A DNA stretch of 64,000 bases from Streptomyces cyaneus. Its GTDB lineage: Bacteria; Actinomycetota; Actinomycetes; Streptomycetales; Streptomycetaceae. The DNA is taken from assembly GCF_004028635.1 (NCBI RefSeq), contig NZ_RQJW01000006.1:496001-560000 (forward strand), given 5' to 3'. Below are positions 51,521 through 59,842 of the stretch, piece by piece (the first letter of the stretch is position 1; each line of letters begins with the position of its first letter). The position numbers and the translations under genes were made by a program. Under the pieces are notes generated by a model. It searched no databases and had not been told where the DNA came from. It saw nothing but the letters and a program-made list of their open reading frames with translations.

Positions 51521-52276
51521 CTATCGTCTCTGCCCGAAGCCGGAGGCCAACGGCATCCGCAACCCCAGCGGCGGCGGAGCCGCGAACGCGTCGGCGACCG
51601 GCCGGGAGAATGCCCTCCCGAACAGCACCCCCATGACGAAGTCCTCGGCCAACGCGAGGACTTCGTCGCGATGCTGATGCAACCCATGCCGATCGGAGTG
51701 CACTTCGAACCGGCACACGTCCCTGTTCGCCTTCTTCGCCCGCTCCGCCAACCGGAACGACAGCTCGGGATCGGTGCGCTCGTCATTCGTGCCGTGCACC
51801 ACCAGCACCCGCCGCCCGCCGAGCTGTTTCACCGGTTCGGGTGAGGCCGCCAGGTCCTCCTCCGGCAACCAAGGGGCAATCGCCAGCACGGAGTTGACGG
51901 CCTCGTGGCCACCCGCGTGCAGGGCAGCCCGCCCGCCCATGTCGACCCCGGCGAGGCACACCGGGACGTCCCCATAGCGCCGTACGACCTCGTCCGCGGC
52001 CCATGACGCGTCGCTCGCGAGGTTCGCGGCAGTGCCGTTCCACCCGCGAAAGCGGTAGTGGACGACATGCGCGGCCAGCCCCTCCCCGCGTGCCGCCCGC
52101 ATCAGGCGGCGCCCCAGCGTCCGCACGTACGAGGTCGCCAACAACGTTGCCGGCTTGCGATGTGAGACCTCATCACCGCCAGGAAGCAGGAGCACCACGC
52201 CGCTCACCGCTGTCGGCTCCGGCCCGATCGCTCTGCCCAGCCGGGCCCTGCGAACCGGCGTCGCTTGGGTTGCCAT
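51521..52276 (-). CDS. Alpha/beta hydrolase-like protein with Asp at the nucleophile elbow
   Basis: A 251-residue alpha/beta-hydrolase fold protein. The expected order is visible: VVLLLPGGDEVSHRKP (oxyanion region), VCLAGVDMGGRAALHAG (elbow), VLVVHGTNDERTDP (acid) and EVHSDRHGLHQHRDEV (His). The elbow reads G-V-D-M-G, so Asp replaces the usual Ser nucleophile. Asp nucleophiles occur in haloalkane dehalogenases and epoxide hydrolases, but the rest of the sequence looks like a dienelactone-hydrolase or serine-esterase relative. Activity is therefore uncertain. ATG 52276 is divergent from add. Confidence 0.75.
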   Translation of the reverse strand: MATQATPVRRARLGRAIGPEPTAVSGVVLLLPGGDEVSHRKPATLLATSYVRTLGRRLMRAARGEGLAAHVVHYRFRGWNGTAANLASDASWAADEVVRRYGDVPVCLAGVDMGGRAALHAGGHEAVNSVLAIAPWLPEEDLAASPEPVKQLGGRRVLVVHGTNDERTDPELSFRLAERAKKANRDVCRFEVHSDRHGLHQHRDEVLALAEDFVMGVLFGRAFSRPVADAFAAPPPLGLRMPLASGFGQRR

Positions 52277-52380
52277 GACAGAACAGTGTCAGAAGCGCGG
52301 GTGTACGCCACCCTGCCGTGGGGTCACCGTTACGTATCGACGGATTCGTACAGCGAGGGAAACGGCGCGATGAGCGCGCC

Positions 52381-52404
52381 GTCTACGCGCGTAGGCGCTA
52401 CAGT
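52381..52404 (+). promoter_or_regulatory. Operator and leaderless promoter of add (nucleoside palindrome site 4)
   Basis: GTCTACGCGCGTAGGC (52381-52396) contains the perfect palindrome CTACGCGCGTAG and is followed by a TACAGT -10 (52399-52404), with the ATG at 52411. Transcription would begin at or beside the start codon (leaderless), with the operator over the -35/spacer region. Confidence 0.7.
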
Positions 52405-52410
52405 GCGAAA

Positions 52411-53574
52411 ATGACGAGCCAGACTGCCCAGATGGAGACCATCCCGAGCTCGGACCAGATCCGCCGGGCGCCGAAGGTTCTGCTGCACGACCACCTCGAC
52501 GGCGGGCTGCGCCCCGGCACCGTCGTCGAGCTCGCCCGCGCGACGGGCTCCTCCCAGCTCCCCGAGACCGACCCCGCCAAGCTCGGCGTGTGGTTCCGCG
52601 AGGCGGCCGACTCCGGCTCCCTGGAGCGGTACTTGGAGACCTTCTCCCACACCGTCGCAGTGATGCAGACCCGCGAGGCACTCGTCCGGGTCGCCGCCGA
52701 GTGCGCCGAGGACCTCGCCGACGACGGGGTCGTCTACGCCGAGGTGCGGTACGCGCCCGAACAGCACCTCGAAGGCGGGCTCACCCTCGAAGAGGTCGTC
52801 GAGGCCGTCAACGAGGGCTTCCGGGAGGGCGAGCGGATCGCGCGGGAGAACGGCCAGCGTATCCGGGTGGGCGCCCTGCTCACCGCCATGCGGCACGCCG
52901 CCCGCGCCCTGGAGATCGCCGAACTCGCCAACCGCTATCGCGACCTCGGTGTCGTCGGCTTCGACATCGCGGGCGCCGAGGCCGGCCATCCGCCCACCCG
53001 GCATCTCGACGCCTTCGAGTACCTCAAGCGCGAGAACAACCACTTCACCATCCACGCGGGCGAGGCCTTCGGTCTGCCGTCCATCTGGCAGGCCCTGCAG
53101 TGGTGCGGCGCCGACCGGCTCGGGCACGGGGTGCGCATCATCGACGACATCCAGGTGCACGCCGACGGCTCGGTGAAGCTCGGCCGGCTCGCCTCCTACG
53201 TACGGGACAAGCGCATCCCGCTCGAGCTGTGCCCCAGCTCCAACCTCCAGACGGGCGCCGCCGACTCCTACGCCGCCCACCCCATCGGTCTGCTGCGCCG
53301 GCTGCACTTCCGGGCCACCGTGAACACCGACAACCGCCTCATGTCCCACACCAGCATGAGCCGGGAATTCGAGCACCTTGTCGAGGCATTCGGTTACACG
53401 CTCGACGACATGCAGTGGTTCTCCGTCAATGCGATGAAATCATCGTTCATTCCTTTCGATGAACGGCTCGCGATGATCAATGACGTCATCAAGCCCGGAT
53501 ATGCCGAACTGAAGTCCGAGTGGCTTTTCCGACAGGCCACGTCTACCAGCGACTCTGCGGCCGAGGAGGGGTGA
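52411..53574 (+). CDS. add: Adenosine deaminase
   Basis: A 387-residue zinc-dependent adenosine deaminase converting (deoxy)adenosine to (deoxy)inosine. Metal and catalytic motifs are PKVLLHDHLDGGLRPGT, a TIHAGEAFGLPS segment with the catalytic Glu, RLGHGVRIIDD, and VNTDNRLMSHTSMS, which holds the final Asp ligand in a TDN variant of the usual TDDP. AELxKVExHxH is replaced by the actinobacterial APKVLLHDHLD form. ATG 52411 is close behind a -10 element. It shares an operator with the uptake genes 14 kb upstream. Confidence 0.94.
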   Translation: MTSQTAQMETIPSSDQIRRAPKVLLHDHLDGGLRPGTVVELARATGSSQLPETDPAKLGVWFREAADSGSLERYLETFSHTVAVMQTREALVRVAAECAEDLADDGVVYAEVRYAPEQHLEGGLTLEEVVEAVNEGFREGERIARENGQRIRVGALLTAMRHAARALEIAELANRYRDLGVVGFDIAGAEAGHPPTRHLDAFEYLKRENNHFTIHAGEAFGLPSIWQALQWCGADRLGHGVRIIDDIQVHADGSVKLGRLASYVRDKRIPLELCPSSNLQTGAADSYAAHPIGLLRRLHFRATVNTDNRLMSHTSMSREFEHLVEAFGYTLDDMQWFSVNAMKSSFIPFDERLAMINDVIKPGYAELKSEWLFRQATSTSDSAAEEG

Positions 53575-53711
53575 CTGGGGGCTCTCCGCCTACAGGGAAT
53601 GCAGGCACCATTCACAATCCGTCCTCATTTCGATGTTTGCGGCGGCGTGCTGGGCGTGTTTACGGTCGAGAACCGCTCACAACCCGTATCGAATTTTCGA
53701 GGACGCATTTC

Positions 53712-54128
53712 ATGAAGCAGTCTGCTGCCAAGACCCTCGGTGTCGCCGCGCTCGGTGCCGCCTTCGCCGCCGCCGGTGCGGGCGCCGCGAACGCCGCGCC
53801 GGTCGCCCCGGACGCCGCCGGCGCGGCGCTGGGCGCCGTTCAGACCCTCCCTGCCGGGGACCTCGCCCAGGCGGCGCCGGGTGCCGGTGCGGGGCTGGCC
53901 CAGGGGCCCGAGGCGGTCACCGGCGGACTGGCCGCCGCGCAGACCGGTGTGCAGTCCGGCGTGCAGCCGGCTGCCGAGCGGGCGCTGGCCGGTGGCCCGA
54001 CCGGCGTGGTCGGGCTGCTCGGCGGGCTGCCGGTGCAGGGCCTGGCGACCGAGGGGCTCACCCAGGGTCTGCCCACGCAGGGTCTGCCCACCCAGGGCCT
54101 CCCCGTGAACGGCCTTCCGCTCGGCTGA
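53712..54128 (+). CDS. Small secreted protein with Gly-Leu-Pro repeats
   Basis: A 138-residue exported protein. A signal peptide (KTLGVAALGAAFAAAGAGAANA) is cleaved after ANA near residue 28. The mature chain is rich in Ala, Gly, Gln and Pro and lacks Cys. It ends in tandem TQGLP units (LTQGLPTQGLPTQGLPVNGLPLG region). It is probably an extended, low-complexity surface or secreted protein. Similar proteins are common in streptomycetes and have no established function. A strong terminator follows. Confidence 0.78.
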   Translation: MKQSAAKTLGVAALGAAFAAAGAGAANAAPVAPDAAGAALGAVQTLPAGDLAQAAPGAGAGLAQGPEAVTGGLAAAQTGVQSGVQPAAERALAGGPTGVVGLLGGLPVQGLATEGLTQGLPTQGLPTQGLPVNGLPLG

Positions 54129-54147
54129 GTCCGTTCACCCGAAGCGC

Positions 54148-54192
54148 GCCGCTGGGGCGCACCCTTGGACACCGGGTGCGCCCCAGCGGCGT
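54148..54192. terminator. Very strong terminator
   Basis: A perfect 18-bp stem (first arm CGCCGCTGGGGCGCACCC) with a 9-base loop separates convergent genes ending at 54128 (+) and 54221 (-). Confidence 0.9.
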
Positions 54193-54220
54193 ACGTGTGT
54201 ACGCCTGCGCGTCGGGCGGT

Positions 54221-54430
54221 TCACCAGGCGGTGCGCGTCTTGTTCGCCTTGTCCTCCGAGGGGAGCAGGAGCCACAGGGCTATGTAGAGCAGGAACTGCG
54301 GCCCCGGGAGCAGGCAGGAGACCAGGAAGATCACGCGCATCGTCGTCGCGGAGGTGCCGAAGCGCCGGGCCAGCGCGGCGCACACGCCGCCGATCATGCG
54401 GCCGTGGGTGGGGCGGGCAAGCGCGGTCAT
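54221..54430 (-). CDS. PspC-domain membrane protein
   Basis: A 69-residue PspC (phage-shock) family protein. The signature RMIGGVCAALARRFGTSATTMRVIF leads into one membrane segment with hairpin character (LVSCLLPGPQFLLYIALWLLLP). A short charged tail follows. In actinobacteria such stand-alone PspC proteins are linked to envelope stress, but the function here is unproven. The start ATG 54430 follows GGAGCC-type sequence. Confidence 0.85.
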   Translation of the reverse strand: MTALARPTHGRMIGGVCAALARRFGTSATTMRVIFLVSCLLPGPQFLLYIALWLLLPSEDKANKTRTAW

Positions 54431-54538
54431 GGTGCGGCTCCTTCGCGAGCGTCAGTCGAAGGCCCCTTTGTGGGGCCTGACGAGGCGTTGCCTCATCTGA
54501 CATCAACGCTATGGCGACGAAGCGGGCAAAGCGTCACT

Positions 54539-55087
54539 CTACGGAGCTATCCCGACCCTGGGAATCGTCGGGGTCCGACCCTGAGTGGGCTCCTCCTGGG
54601 GGACCGTCGCCCGGTGTGCGCGCTCGGACCTGCGGCGGAGCCAGGCGCGGGCCGCGGGGACCACCGTTGTGTGTGCCAAGGCCACGCCCACGGTGTTCAG
54701 CAGCAGTGAGTCGACGTCTACGACCTGGCCGGGTACGCCGGTCTGCAGCAGCTCTATGCCCAGCGAGATCAGGGCGCCGGCGGCGACCGCGCGGACCAGG
54801 GAGCCGAGAGGGGAGGCGGTGAGTCTGCCGTGTGCCATCGGGAGCAGTACGCCGAGTGGTGCGAGCAGCGCGAGCCCCTCGATGATGCGGCGGGCGGCCT
54901 CCTGCCAGCCCAGCGCCAGATCCGCCCTGATCCCGGCGAACGGGCGCAGGTTGGCCGGCATCACCCAGGGGACGTCCAGGGGGCGCAGCGTGAGCCAGGC
55001 GACGAACGCGAGATGCGCGACCAGGAGGACACCCCCAGTCGCACGGATGCGGATCACGGCGCTGCCGCCGATGGAGCCTTGACGCTG
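54539..55087 (-). CDS. VanZ-family membrane protein
   Basis: A 182-residue membrane protein with four or five helices and the VanZ-like layout. It has HLAFVAWLTLRPLDVPWV, then ANLRPFAGIRADL, APLGVLLPMAHGRL and a SLGIELLQTGVPGQVVDVDSLLLNTVGVALA segment containing the conserved Glu and Asp-Asn pattern. VanZ proteins affect teicoplanin resistance in some hosts, but most homologues have unknown roles. The start is uncertain: GTG 55087 or 55057. The frame is open to 55162. Confidence 0.8.
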   Translation of the reverse strand, partial: QRQGSIGGSAVIRIRATGGVLLVAHLAFVAWLTLRPLDVPWVMPANLRPFAGIRADLALGWQEAARRIIEGLALLAPLGVLLPMAHGRLTASPLGSLVRAVAAGALISLGIELLQTGVPGQVVDVDSLLLNTVGVALAHTTVVPAARAWLRRRSERAHRATVPQEEPTQGRTPTIPRVGIAP

Positions 55088-55164
55088 CACGCCCCCCAAG
55101 ACGCGCCCCCCGGCAGGATCGGTTCCGGGACGGGGCGTAGTGGGGTGAGGCGTCCGCCACACGT

Positions 55165-55254
55165 GCCTCCGGCGGTGGGGCCGGGATGCCTGCGGCGGCC
55201 TGTGCGGGGGCCTCCGGCGGTGGGGCCGGGGGATGCCTGCGGCGGCCTGTGCGG
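55165..55254. repeat. Two tandem 45-bp direct repeats
   Basis: Units 55165-55209 and 55210-55254 are nearly identical, both starting GCCTCCGGCGGTGGGGCCGG. They lie in the non-coding gap between the VanZ and AfsQ-lipoprotein genes. No credible gene covers them. Confidence 0.75.
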
Positions 55255-55343
55255 CCTTGGTGGGGGTTCGCGCAGCGCCTGCGGGTGCGTTGTGGGTCGG
55301 GGCCGCGCCGCCGTACGCGGCTGCCTGCCCCGGAGCCTGTGTG

Positions 55344-55958
55344 TCAGCCGTTCGTTACCTCGGTCGACGGGGGCTCGTTGCTGCCTGGGCGGGTGCGGAC
55401 CTCGTCCGTGCACTCGTAGCGGCGTGGGGGCTCGTTGTCGGGGCCGCCCAGGATTACCGAGCCGTCGCCCTCGGCTGCTGTCGAGTCCGAGAAGGTGCAG
55501 ACGATCTGGGCGAGTGCGTACGACGTGAGGTCGTTGGGGCGTGTGCTCAGGCGCAGTGCCTCGTCGGGGTCGTCGGCGCGGGGGCTGCTCACGCTCATGG
55601 CGCCGCGGACGTCCGTGGTGTAGCCGGCCTCCTTCTCGTCCGGCGACGGACTTGCCTCGAGTTCGTCGAGGAGGCCCTGGGCCACGAGGACGCGTCGCTC
55701 CGAGTCCGCCGTGCCTTCCGGTACGCGTACGGTCCGGTCGACGGCGACCAGTTGGGAGCCGCAGAGCAGGAACACCTGCACCGGGAGTCCTCGCGCGGCC
55801 TGCATCGACACGTTCGGTTCGGAGAGTGAGCAGTGCACGCGCGAGGGGGCGGGGCCGAAGTCGGTGGGGACCTCCGTGGAGCGTATGCCGCAGCCGGTCA
55901 GGAGGGCGGCGGTGAGGGTGGAGAGTGCCAGCAGACGGCGTACGTTCCGCTCCGGCAT
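55344..55958 (-). CDS. Lipoprotein of the afsQ locus
   Basis: A 204-residue exported lipoprotein with lipobox LLTGC near residue 23. The mature part has RGLPVQVFLLCGSQLVAVDRTV, a VLVAQGLLDELEASPSPDE block and later Cys residues (IVCTF, RYECTDE), a layout like GerMN-type or CseA-like accessory lipoproteins. Its ATG overlaps the afsQ2 stop by one base (TGATG), so it is the third gene of the afsQ1-afsQ2 operon. A surface lipoprotein here could tune signal detection by the sensor kinase, by analogy with CseA; this is inference. Confidence 0.85.
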   Translation of the reverse strand: MPERNVRRLLALSTLTAALLTGCGIRSTEVPTDFGPAPSRVHCSLSEPNVSMQAARGLPVQVFLLCGSQLVAVDRTVRVPEGTADSERRVLVAQGLLDELEASPSPDEKEAGYTTDVRGAMSVSSPRADDPDEALRLSTRPNDLTSYALAQIVCTFSDSTAAEGDGSVILGGPDNEPPRRYECTDEVRTRPGSNEPPSTEVTNG

Positions 55959-57541
55959 CACGCGTCCCCCTTCTTCGTGTCGTCGGCGCCCGTGCCGTCG
56001 TTCTCGTTGCCGTCCTCTTCCGCCAGCTTCGACGCGTCCCGGGGCAGGTGCAGGGTGAACACCGCGCCGCCCTCGGGGGAGTTGGCGGCGGTGATCTCGC
56101 CGCCGTGGATGTGGGCGTTCTCCAGGGCGATGGACAGGCCGAGGCCGCTGCCTTCGGAGCGGGGGCGGGAGGCGCTGGCCTTGTAGAAGCGGTCGAAGAC
56201 GTGCGGGAGTACGTCCTCGGGGATGCCGGGGCCGTGGTCGCGGACCTCGATGACGACGGAGTCGTCCGCTTCCCGGATCGTGACGCGGACCGGCGAGCCG
56301 CCGTGCTTGAGCGCGTTGCCGATGAGGTTGGCCAGGATGACGTCGAGACGGCGCGGGTCCAGGCGGGCCATGATGCCGCGCTCGGCGTCCAGGTCCACCG
56401 CGTCCAGCCAGGCCCGGGCGTCGATGCACGCCGTGATCTGGTCGGCGACGTCGACGTCGTCCAGGACCAGGCGCGCCGTGCCCGCGTCGAAGCGGGTGAC
56501 CTCCATGAGGTTCTCGACGAGGTCGTTCAGGCGGCGTGTCTCGCTGACGACCAGGCGTACGGCGGGCTCGATCATCGGGTCCATGGAGCCGGTCTCCGCC
56601 TCCAGCTCCTCCTCCAGCACCTCCGTCACGGCGGTGATCGCGGTGAGCGGAGTGCGCAGTTCATGGGACATGTCGGCCACGAAGCGGCGGGACGCCTCGT
56701 CGCGTGCGGCCATGTCGTCGACGCGTTTCTCCAGCGCCTCGGCGGCGTTGTTGAACGTCCGTGAGAGGTCGGCCAGTTCGTCCGTTCCGGAGACCCTGAG
56801 GCGGGTGTCCAGCTTGCCCTCGCCGAGCCGACGGGCGGCGGCACCGAGCCGTTGCACCGGCTTCAGTACGGTCGTGGCGGCGGCCTGCGCGAGCAGCGCG
56901 GAGCCGATCAGCGCGAGGCCCGTGGCGATGCCGAGCGACCAGGCGAGGGAGTTGAGGTCCTTGGCCTCCTGCTCCAGGGACTTGAGCATGTAGCCGGTCG
57001 GACCGCCGCCGTTCACCCTCGTGCCGGCGATCAGATACGGCTGGTCGTCCTCCACGATCCGCTGCCAGTACAGGTGGTACTCCGACTTGTTGGTGGAGTT
57101 GACCGGCTGCTTTTCGTTCACCGCCGTGCGCAGCGACGCGGGCACGTCCGCGAGCGTGAAGCCGTCCAGGCCGCCGGAGGAGCCGTAGGCGGGCGTGCCG
57201 TCGGCGTTGTCGGCGACCAGCAGCACGCTGAAGCGCTGGCTGCTGTTGGCCATCTGCCCGGCGGTGTGCTGCAGTTCGTCCTGCGTCGGCGTCTCGGGCA
57301 GCAGGCCCGCGCGGTTCTGCATCTCCTGCTCGAAGTCGCGCAGCACCGCGTCCTGAGTGCGGGTCAGGACCGCCTCGCGGTTGAGCCAGTAGGCGATGCC
57401 GGACGCCGACACGGCGGCCGTGAGCGCCACCAGGCCGAAGACGACCACGAGCCGCAGCCGCAGACTGGTGAAACGCAGCCGCGACCACACTCCCTTACGA
57501 GCCGCGAACCAGCCGCGGACCCCCCCTTGCGTCTTTGTCAC
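55958..57541 (-). CDS. afsQ2: Sensor histidine kinase AfsQ2
   Basis: A 527-residue membrane sensor kinase. A short basic N-terminus is followed by TM1 (LRLVVVFGLVALTAAVSASGIAYWL), an extracytoplasmic domain of about 130 residues, TM2 (LGIATGLALIGSALLAQAAATTVL) and a HAMP region. The dimerisation H-box is ADMSHELRTPLTAI. The ATPase domain has NLIGNALKHGG (N box), VRDHGPGIPED (G1) and GSGLGLSIALENAH (G2). GTG 57541 overlaps the response-regulator stop by GTGA. Gene order with afsQ1, the lipoprotein and divergent sigQ identifies it. Confidence 0.93.
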   Translation of the reverse strand: MTKTQGGVRGWFAARKGVWSRLRFTSLRLRLVVVFGLVALTAAVSASGIAYWLNREAVLTRTQDAVLRDFEQEMQNRAGLLPETPTQDELQHTAGQMANSSQRFSVLLVADNADGTPAYGSSGGLDGFTLADVPASLRTAVNEKQPVNSTNKSEYHLYWQRIVEDDQPYLIAGTRVNGGGPTGYMLKSLEQEAKDLNSLAWSLGIATGLALIGSALLAQAAATTVLKPVQRLGAAARRLGEGKLDTRLRVSGTDELADLSRTFNNAAEALEKRVDDMAARDEASRRFVADMSHELRTPLTAITAVTEVLEEELEAETGSMDPMIEPAVRLVVSETRRLNDLVENLMEVTRFDAGTARLVLDDVDVADQITACIDARAWLDAVDLDAERGIMARLDPRRLDVILANLIGNALKHGGSPVRVTIREADDSVVIEVRDHGPGIPEDVLPHVFDRFYKASASRPRSEGSGLGLSIALENAHIHGGEITAANSPEGGAVFTLHLPRDASKLAEEDGNENDGTGADDTKKGDA

Positions 57542-58215
57542 TGAGGCGTGTCCAGGCGGTAGCCGACCCCACGGACGGTACGGATCAGGGTCGGGGAAGA
57601 CGGGACGTCCTCGACCTTGGCGCGCAGGCGCTGGACGCAGGCGTCGACGAGGCGTGAGTCGCCGAGGTAGTCGTGCTCCCAGACGAGGCGCAGCAGTTGC
57701 TGGCGGGACAGGGCCTGGCCCGGCCGGCGGCTCAGTTCGAGCAGCAGCCGCAGCTCGGTCGGGGTCAGCTGGAGGTCCTCGCCGTTCTTCGTCACGGTCA
57801 TCGCCGCGCGGTCGATGACCAGGCTGCCGAACGTCGCCGCGTCGTTGGACTCCCGCTCCCCGCGCCGCAGCACGGCCCGGATCCGGGCGTCGAGGACGCG
57901 TCCCTGCACGGGTTTGACGACATAGTCGTCCGCGCCGGACTCCAGTCCGACCACGACGTCGATGTCGTCGCTGCGCGCGGTCAGCAGGATGATCGGCAAC
58001 TGGTCGGTGCGCCGGATGCGGCGGCACACCTCGAAGCCGTCGATGCCGGGCAGCATCACGTCCAGCACGATCAGGTCCGGCCGCTGCTCACGCAGCAGCT
58101 TCAGGCCGTCCTCGCCGGTGGCAGCCGTGGCCACACGGTGTCCCTGGCGCGTCAGTGAGAGCTCCAGGGCCGTGCGGATGGCGTCGTCGTCCTCGATCAG
58201 CAACAGGGAAGGCAC
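57538..58215 (-). CDS. afsQ1: Response regulator AfsQ1
   Basis: A 225-residue OmpR-type response regulator. The receiver domain has LLLIEDDDAIRTAL, the phospho-acceptor Asp52 in IVLDVMLPGIDGFEV, TAR and Lys in YVVKPV. The winged-helix C-terminus has LQLTPTELRLLLELSRRPG and a VDACVQRLRAKVED recognition helix. Start GTG 58215 gives the known 225-residue length; ATG 58224 is three codons earlier. In S. coelicolor AfsQ1 controls antibiotics and nitrogen-linked genes and binds GTnAC-N6-GTnAC; such a box lies at 58345. Confidence 0.95.
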   Translation of the reverse strand: MPSLLLIEDDDAIRTALELSLTRQGHRVATAATGEDGLKLLREQRPDLIVLDVMLPGIDGFEVCRRIRRTDQLPIILLTARSDDIDVVVGLESGADDYVVKPVQGRVLDARIRAVLRRGERESNDAATFGSLVIDRAAMTVTKNGEDLQLTPTELRLLLELSRRPGQALSRQQLLRLVWEHDYLGDSRLVDACVQRLRAKVEDVPSSPTLIRTVRGVGYRLDTPQ

Positions 58216-58344
58216 GGGGGTCATTCTGGCCCATGCGGGGCGGTCTTTCGACACCTGTACGAGCTGTACGGCTACGCGCACGTAGCGCGTTTGTCTGTGA
58301 CCGGACTGTCCCGCGCCTGGGGGCGACCTCTGGCGCCGGCCCCT

Positions 58345-58360
58345 GTGACAGGTCTGTGAC
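58345..58360. promoter_or_regulatory. AfsQ1 binding box between afsQ1 and sigQ
   Basis: GTGAC-AGGTCT-GTGAC is an exact match to the published AfsQ1 consensus GTnAC-N6-GTnAC. It lies 130 bases upstream of each divergent start and should mediate AfsQ1 control of sigQ. Confidence 0.85.
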
Positions 58361-58489
58361 AGTCGGCGGACACGGCCATGAAGGTGCCCGGGCAAGCTTT
58401 TCGGCACAGGCAAGACAGCAAGACGCACGACAGCAAGTCGAGCAAGACGAACGAGCAGAACACCGGAAGTCCACGACGGGGGGCGCGAG

Positions 58490-59236
58490 ATGAACACGCT
58501 GCACGGCACCAGCACCAGCGCAGTGATCACGCGTCTGCACGACGTGAACGGGGGCCGGGGTTCGGAGAAGTCCGGTGCCGTGAGCGGGCGGGGGTGCGCT
58601 CGCGGCACCGGGCGTCAGCACACCACGTACATGACGGTGGTTGACGGTTTCACGGGGGAAACGCACGGGGGAGCCGCGTACAGGGAGGACTCGGGGGAGC
58701 GTCGTCGCTCGCTGTCGGAGGCGGAGTTCACCGCCTACGTCCAGGAGCGCCGCGCCTCCCTGTACGCAACCGCCTACCACCTGACCGGTGACCGTTTCGA
58801 GGCCGAGGACCTCCTGCAGAGCGCCCTCTTCTCGACGTACCGGGCATGGGACCGGATCAGCGACAAGGCCGCGGTCGGCGGATACCTCCGCCGCACCATG
58901 ACCAACCTGCACATCAGCGCGTGGCGCCGCCGCAAGCTGAACGAATACCCGACCGAGGAGCTGCCGGAGACGCCCGGCGACACGGACGCGATGCGCGGCA
59001 CCGAGCTGCGCGCGGTCCTGTGGCAGGCGCTCACCCGCCTCCCCGAACTCCAGCGCACGATGCTGGTCCTGCGCTACTACGAGGGCCGCACCGACCCGGA
59101 GATCGCGGAGATCCTCGACATCAGTGTCGGCACGGTGAAGTCCAGCATCTGGCGGTCGCTCCGCCGGCTGCGCGAGGACGAGGTCCTCAGCTTCGGCCGT
59201 GACGAGGAGGACGCCTTCGGGGAGCTCGTCGCCTGA
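58490..59236 (+). CDS. sigQ: ECF sigma factor SigQ
   Basis: A 248-residue SigE-family ECF sigma factor. The core begins LSEAEFTAYVQERRASLYATAYHLTGDRFEAEDLLQ (region 2), then LRRTMTNLHISAWRRRKL. Region 4 is LPELQRTMLVLRYYEGRTDPEIAEILDISVGTVKSSIWRSLRRLRE. The ATG at 58490 follows GGGGGGC and gives an extra N-terminal segment of about 75 residues; ATG 58631 (MTVVDGFTGE) would trim most of it. It is divergent from afsQ1, as in S. coelicolor, where SigQ opposes AfsQ effects on antibiotics. Confidence 0.9.
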   Translation: MNTLHGTSTSAVITRLHDVNGGRGSEKSGAVSGRGCARGTGRQHTTYMTVVDGFTGETHGGAAYREDSGERRRSLSEAEFTAYVQERRASLYATAYHLTGDRFEAEDLLQSALFSTYRAWDRISDKAAVGGYLRRTMTNLHISAWRRRKLNEYPTEELPETPGDTDAMRGTELRAVLWQALTRLPELQRTMLVLRYYEGRTDPEIAEILDISVGTVKSSIWRSLRRLREDEVLSFGRDEEDAFGELVA

Positions 59237-59239
59237 AGG

Positions 59240-59410
59240 TCTGGGGGGCCGCTCGGGGGAGCGGTGGCAAGTGGGGGGACCCAACGGGGGCCGGGGGGCC
59301 CGCGGGGGGACCAACGGGGGAAACACGGGGGATGCTCCACCACGGGGGTCCGGGAGACCGGGAAGCGGGGGAGCACAACGAGTGCGGGGCTGGAGGGCCG
59401 GGGGGTCCGT
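59240..59410 (+). other. G-run-rich intergenic stretch
   Basis: About a dozen runs of four to six G occur within 170 bases after sigQ on the plus strand (for example GGGGGCCGGGGGGCCC near 59285). No frame here looks coding. The density could allow G-quadruplexes in the sigQ 3' end and C-rich structure in the opposite lipoprotein transcript. Confidence 0.6.
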
Positions 59411-59432
59411 CCAGTCCCGCTTCGCTGTGTGG

Positions 59433-59783
59433 TCAGCGGACCTTCATGAGCGTTGCTTCGGCGGGTGTGTCGCCCACGGCGATGGCGACGGCCGGGTCCG
59501 TCCCCTCGACCTCGTAGGCCGTGATCCTGCCCTCGGGCACGGTGTTCCCGGCGTCGTTCGGGGTGTCGTCGCACGCCGGGATCGTGGCGGTGCCCAGCTT
59601 CTCGCCGACGGTGAAGTCGACGTTCGCGACATCCAGGTAGGTGCGGCCGTCGTAGGTGACCAGGTACGCACACGACGCCGCGGGCGAACCGCCCGTACCG
59701 CCCGACTCCGCGCAGCCGACGGCCGCCGCGAGGAGCAGGGACGTCATGATCAGCCGTCGGCCGGCCTGGAGAGCAGTCGTCAT
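59433..59783 (-). CDS. Small lipoprotein (DUF6281-like)
   Basis: A 116-residue exported lipoprotein. The signal peptide core IMTSLLLAAAV ends in a VGC lipobox near residue 24. The mature 90-residue domain has SCAYLVTYDGRTYLDVANVDF, then a TATIPACDDTPND segment with the second Cys and a C-terminal beta-rich AYEVEGTDPAVAIAVGDT. It resembles streptomycete DUF6281 proteins; the role is unknown. ATG 59783 follows GGAAAGGAAG. It lies 60 bases after the kinase-like gene at 59843. Confidence 0.8.
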   Translation of the reverse strand: MTTALQAGRRLIMTSLLLAAAVGCAESGGTGGSPAASCAYLVTYDGRTYLDVANVDFTVGEKLGTATIPACDDTPNDAGNTVPEGRITAYEVEGTDPAVAIAVGDTPAEATLMKVR

Positions 59784-59842
59784 CGGCTTCCTTTCCACGG
59801 GACCGTTTTCCGGTCCTACGACGGAGCAGGCGCCGGCTTCGT

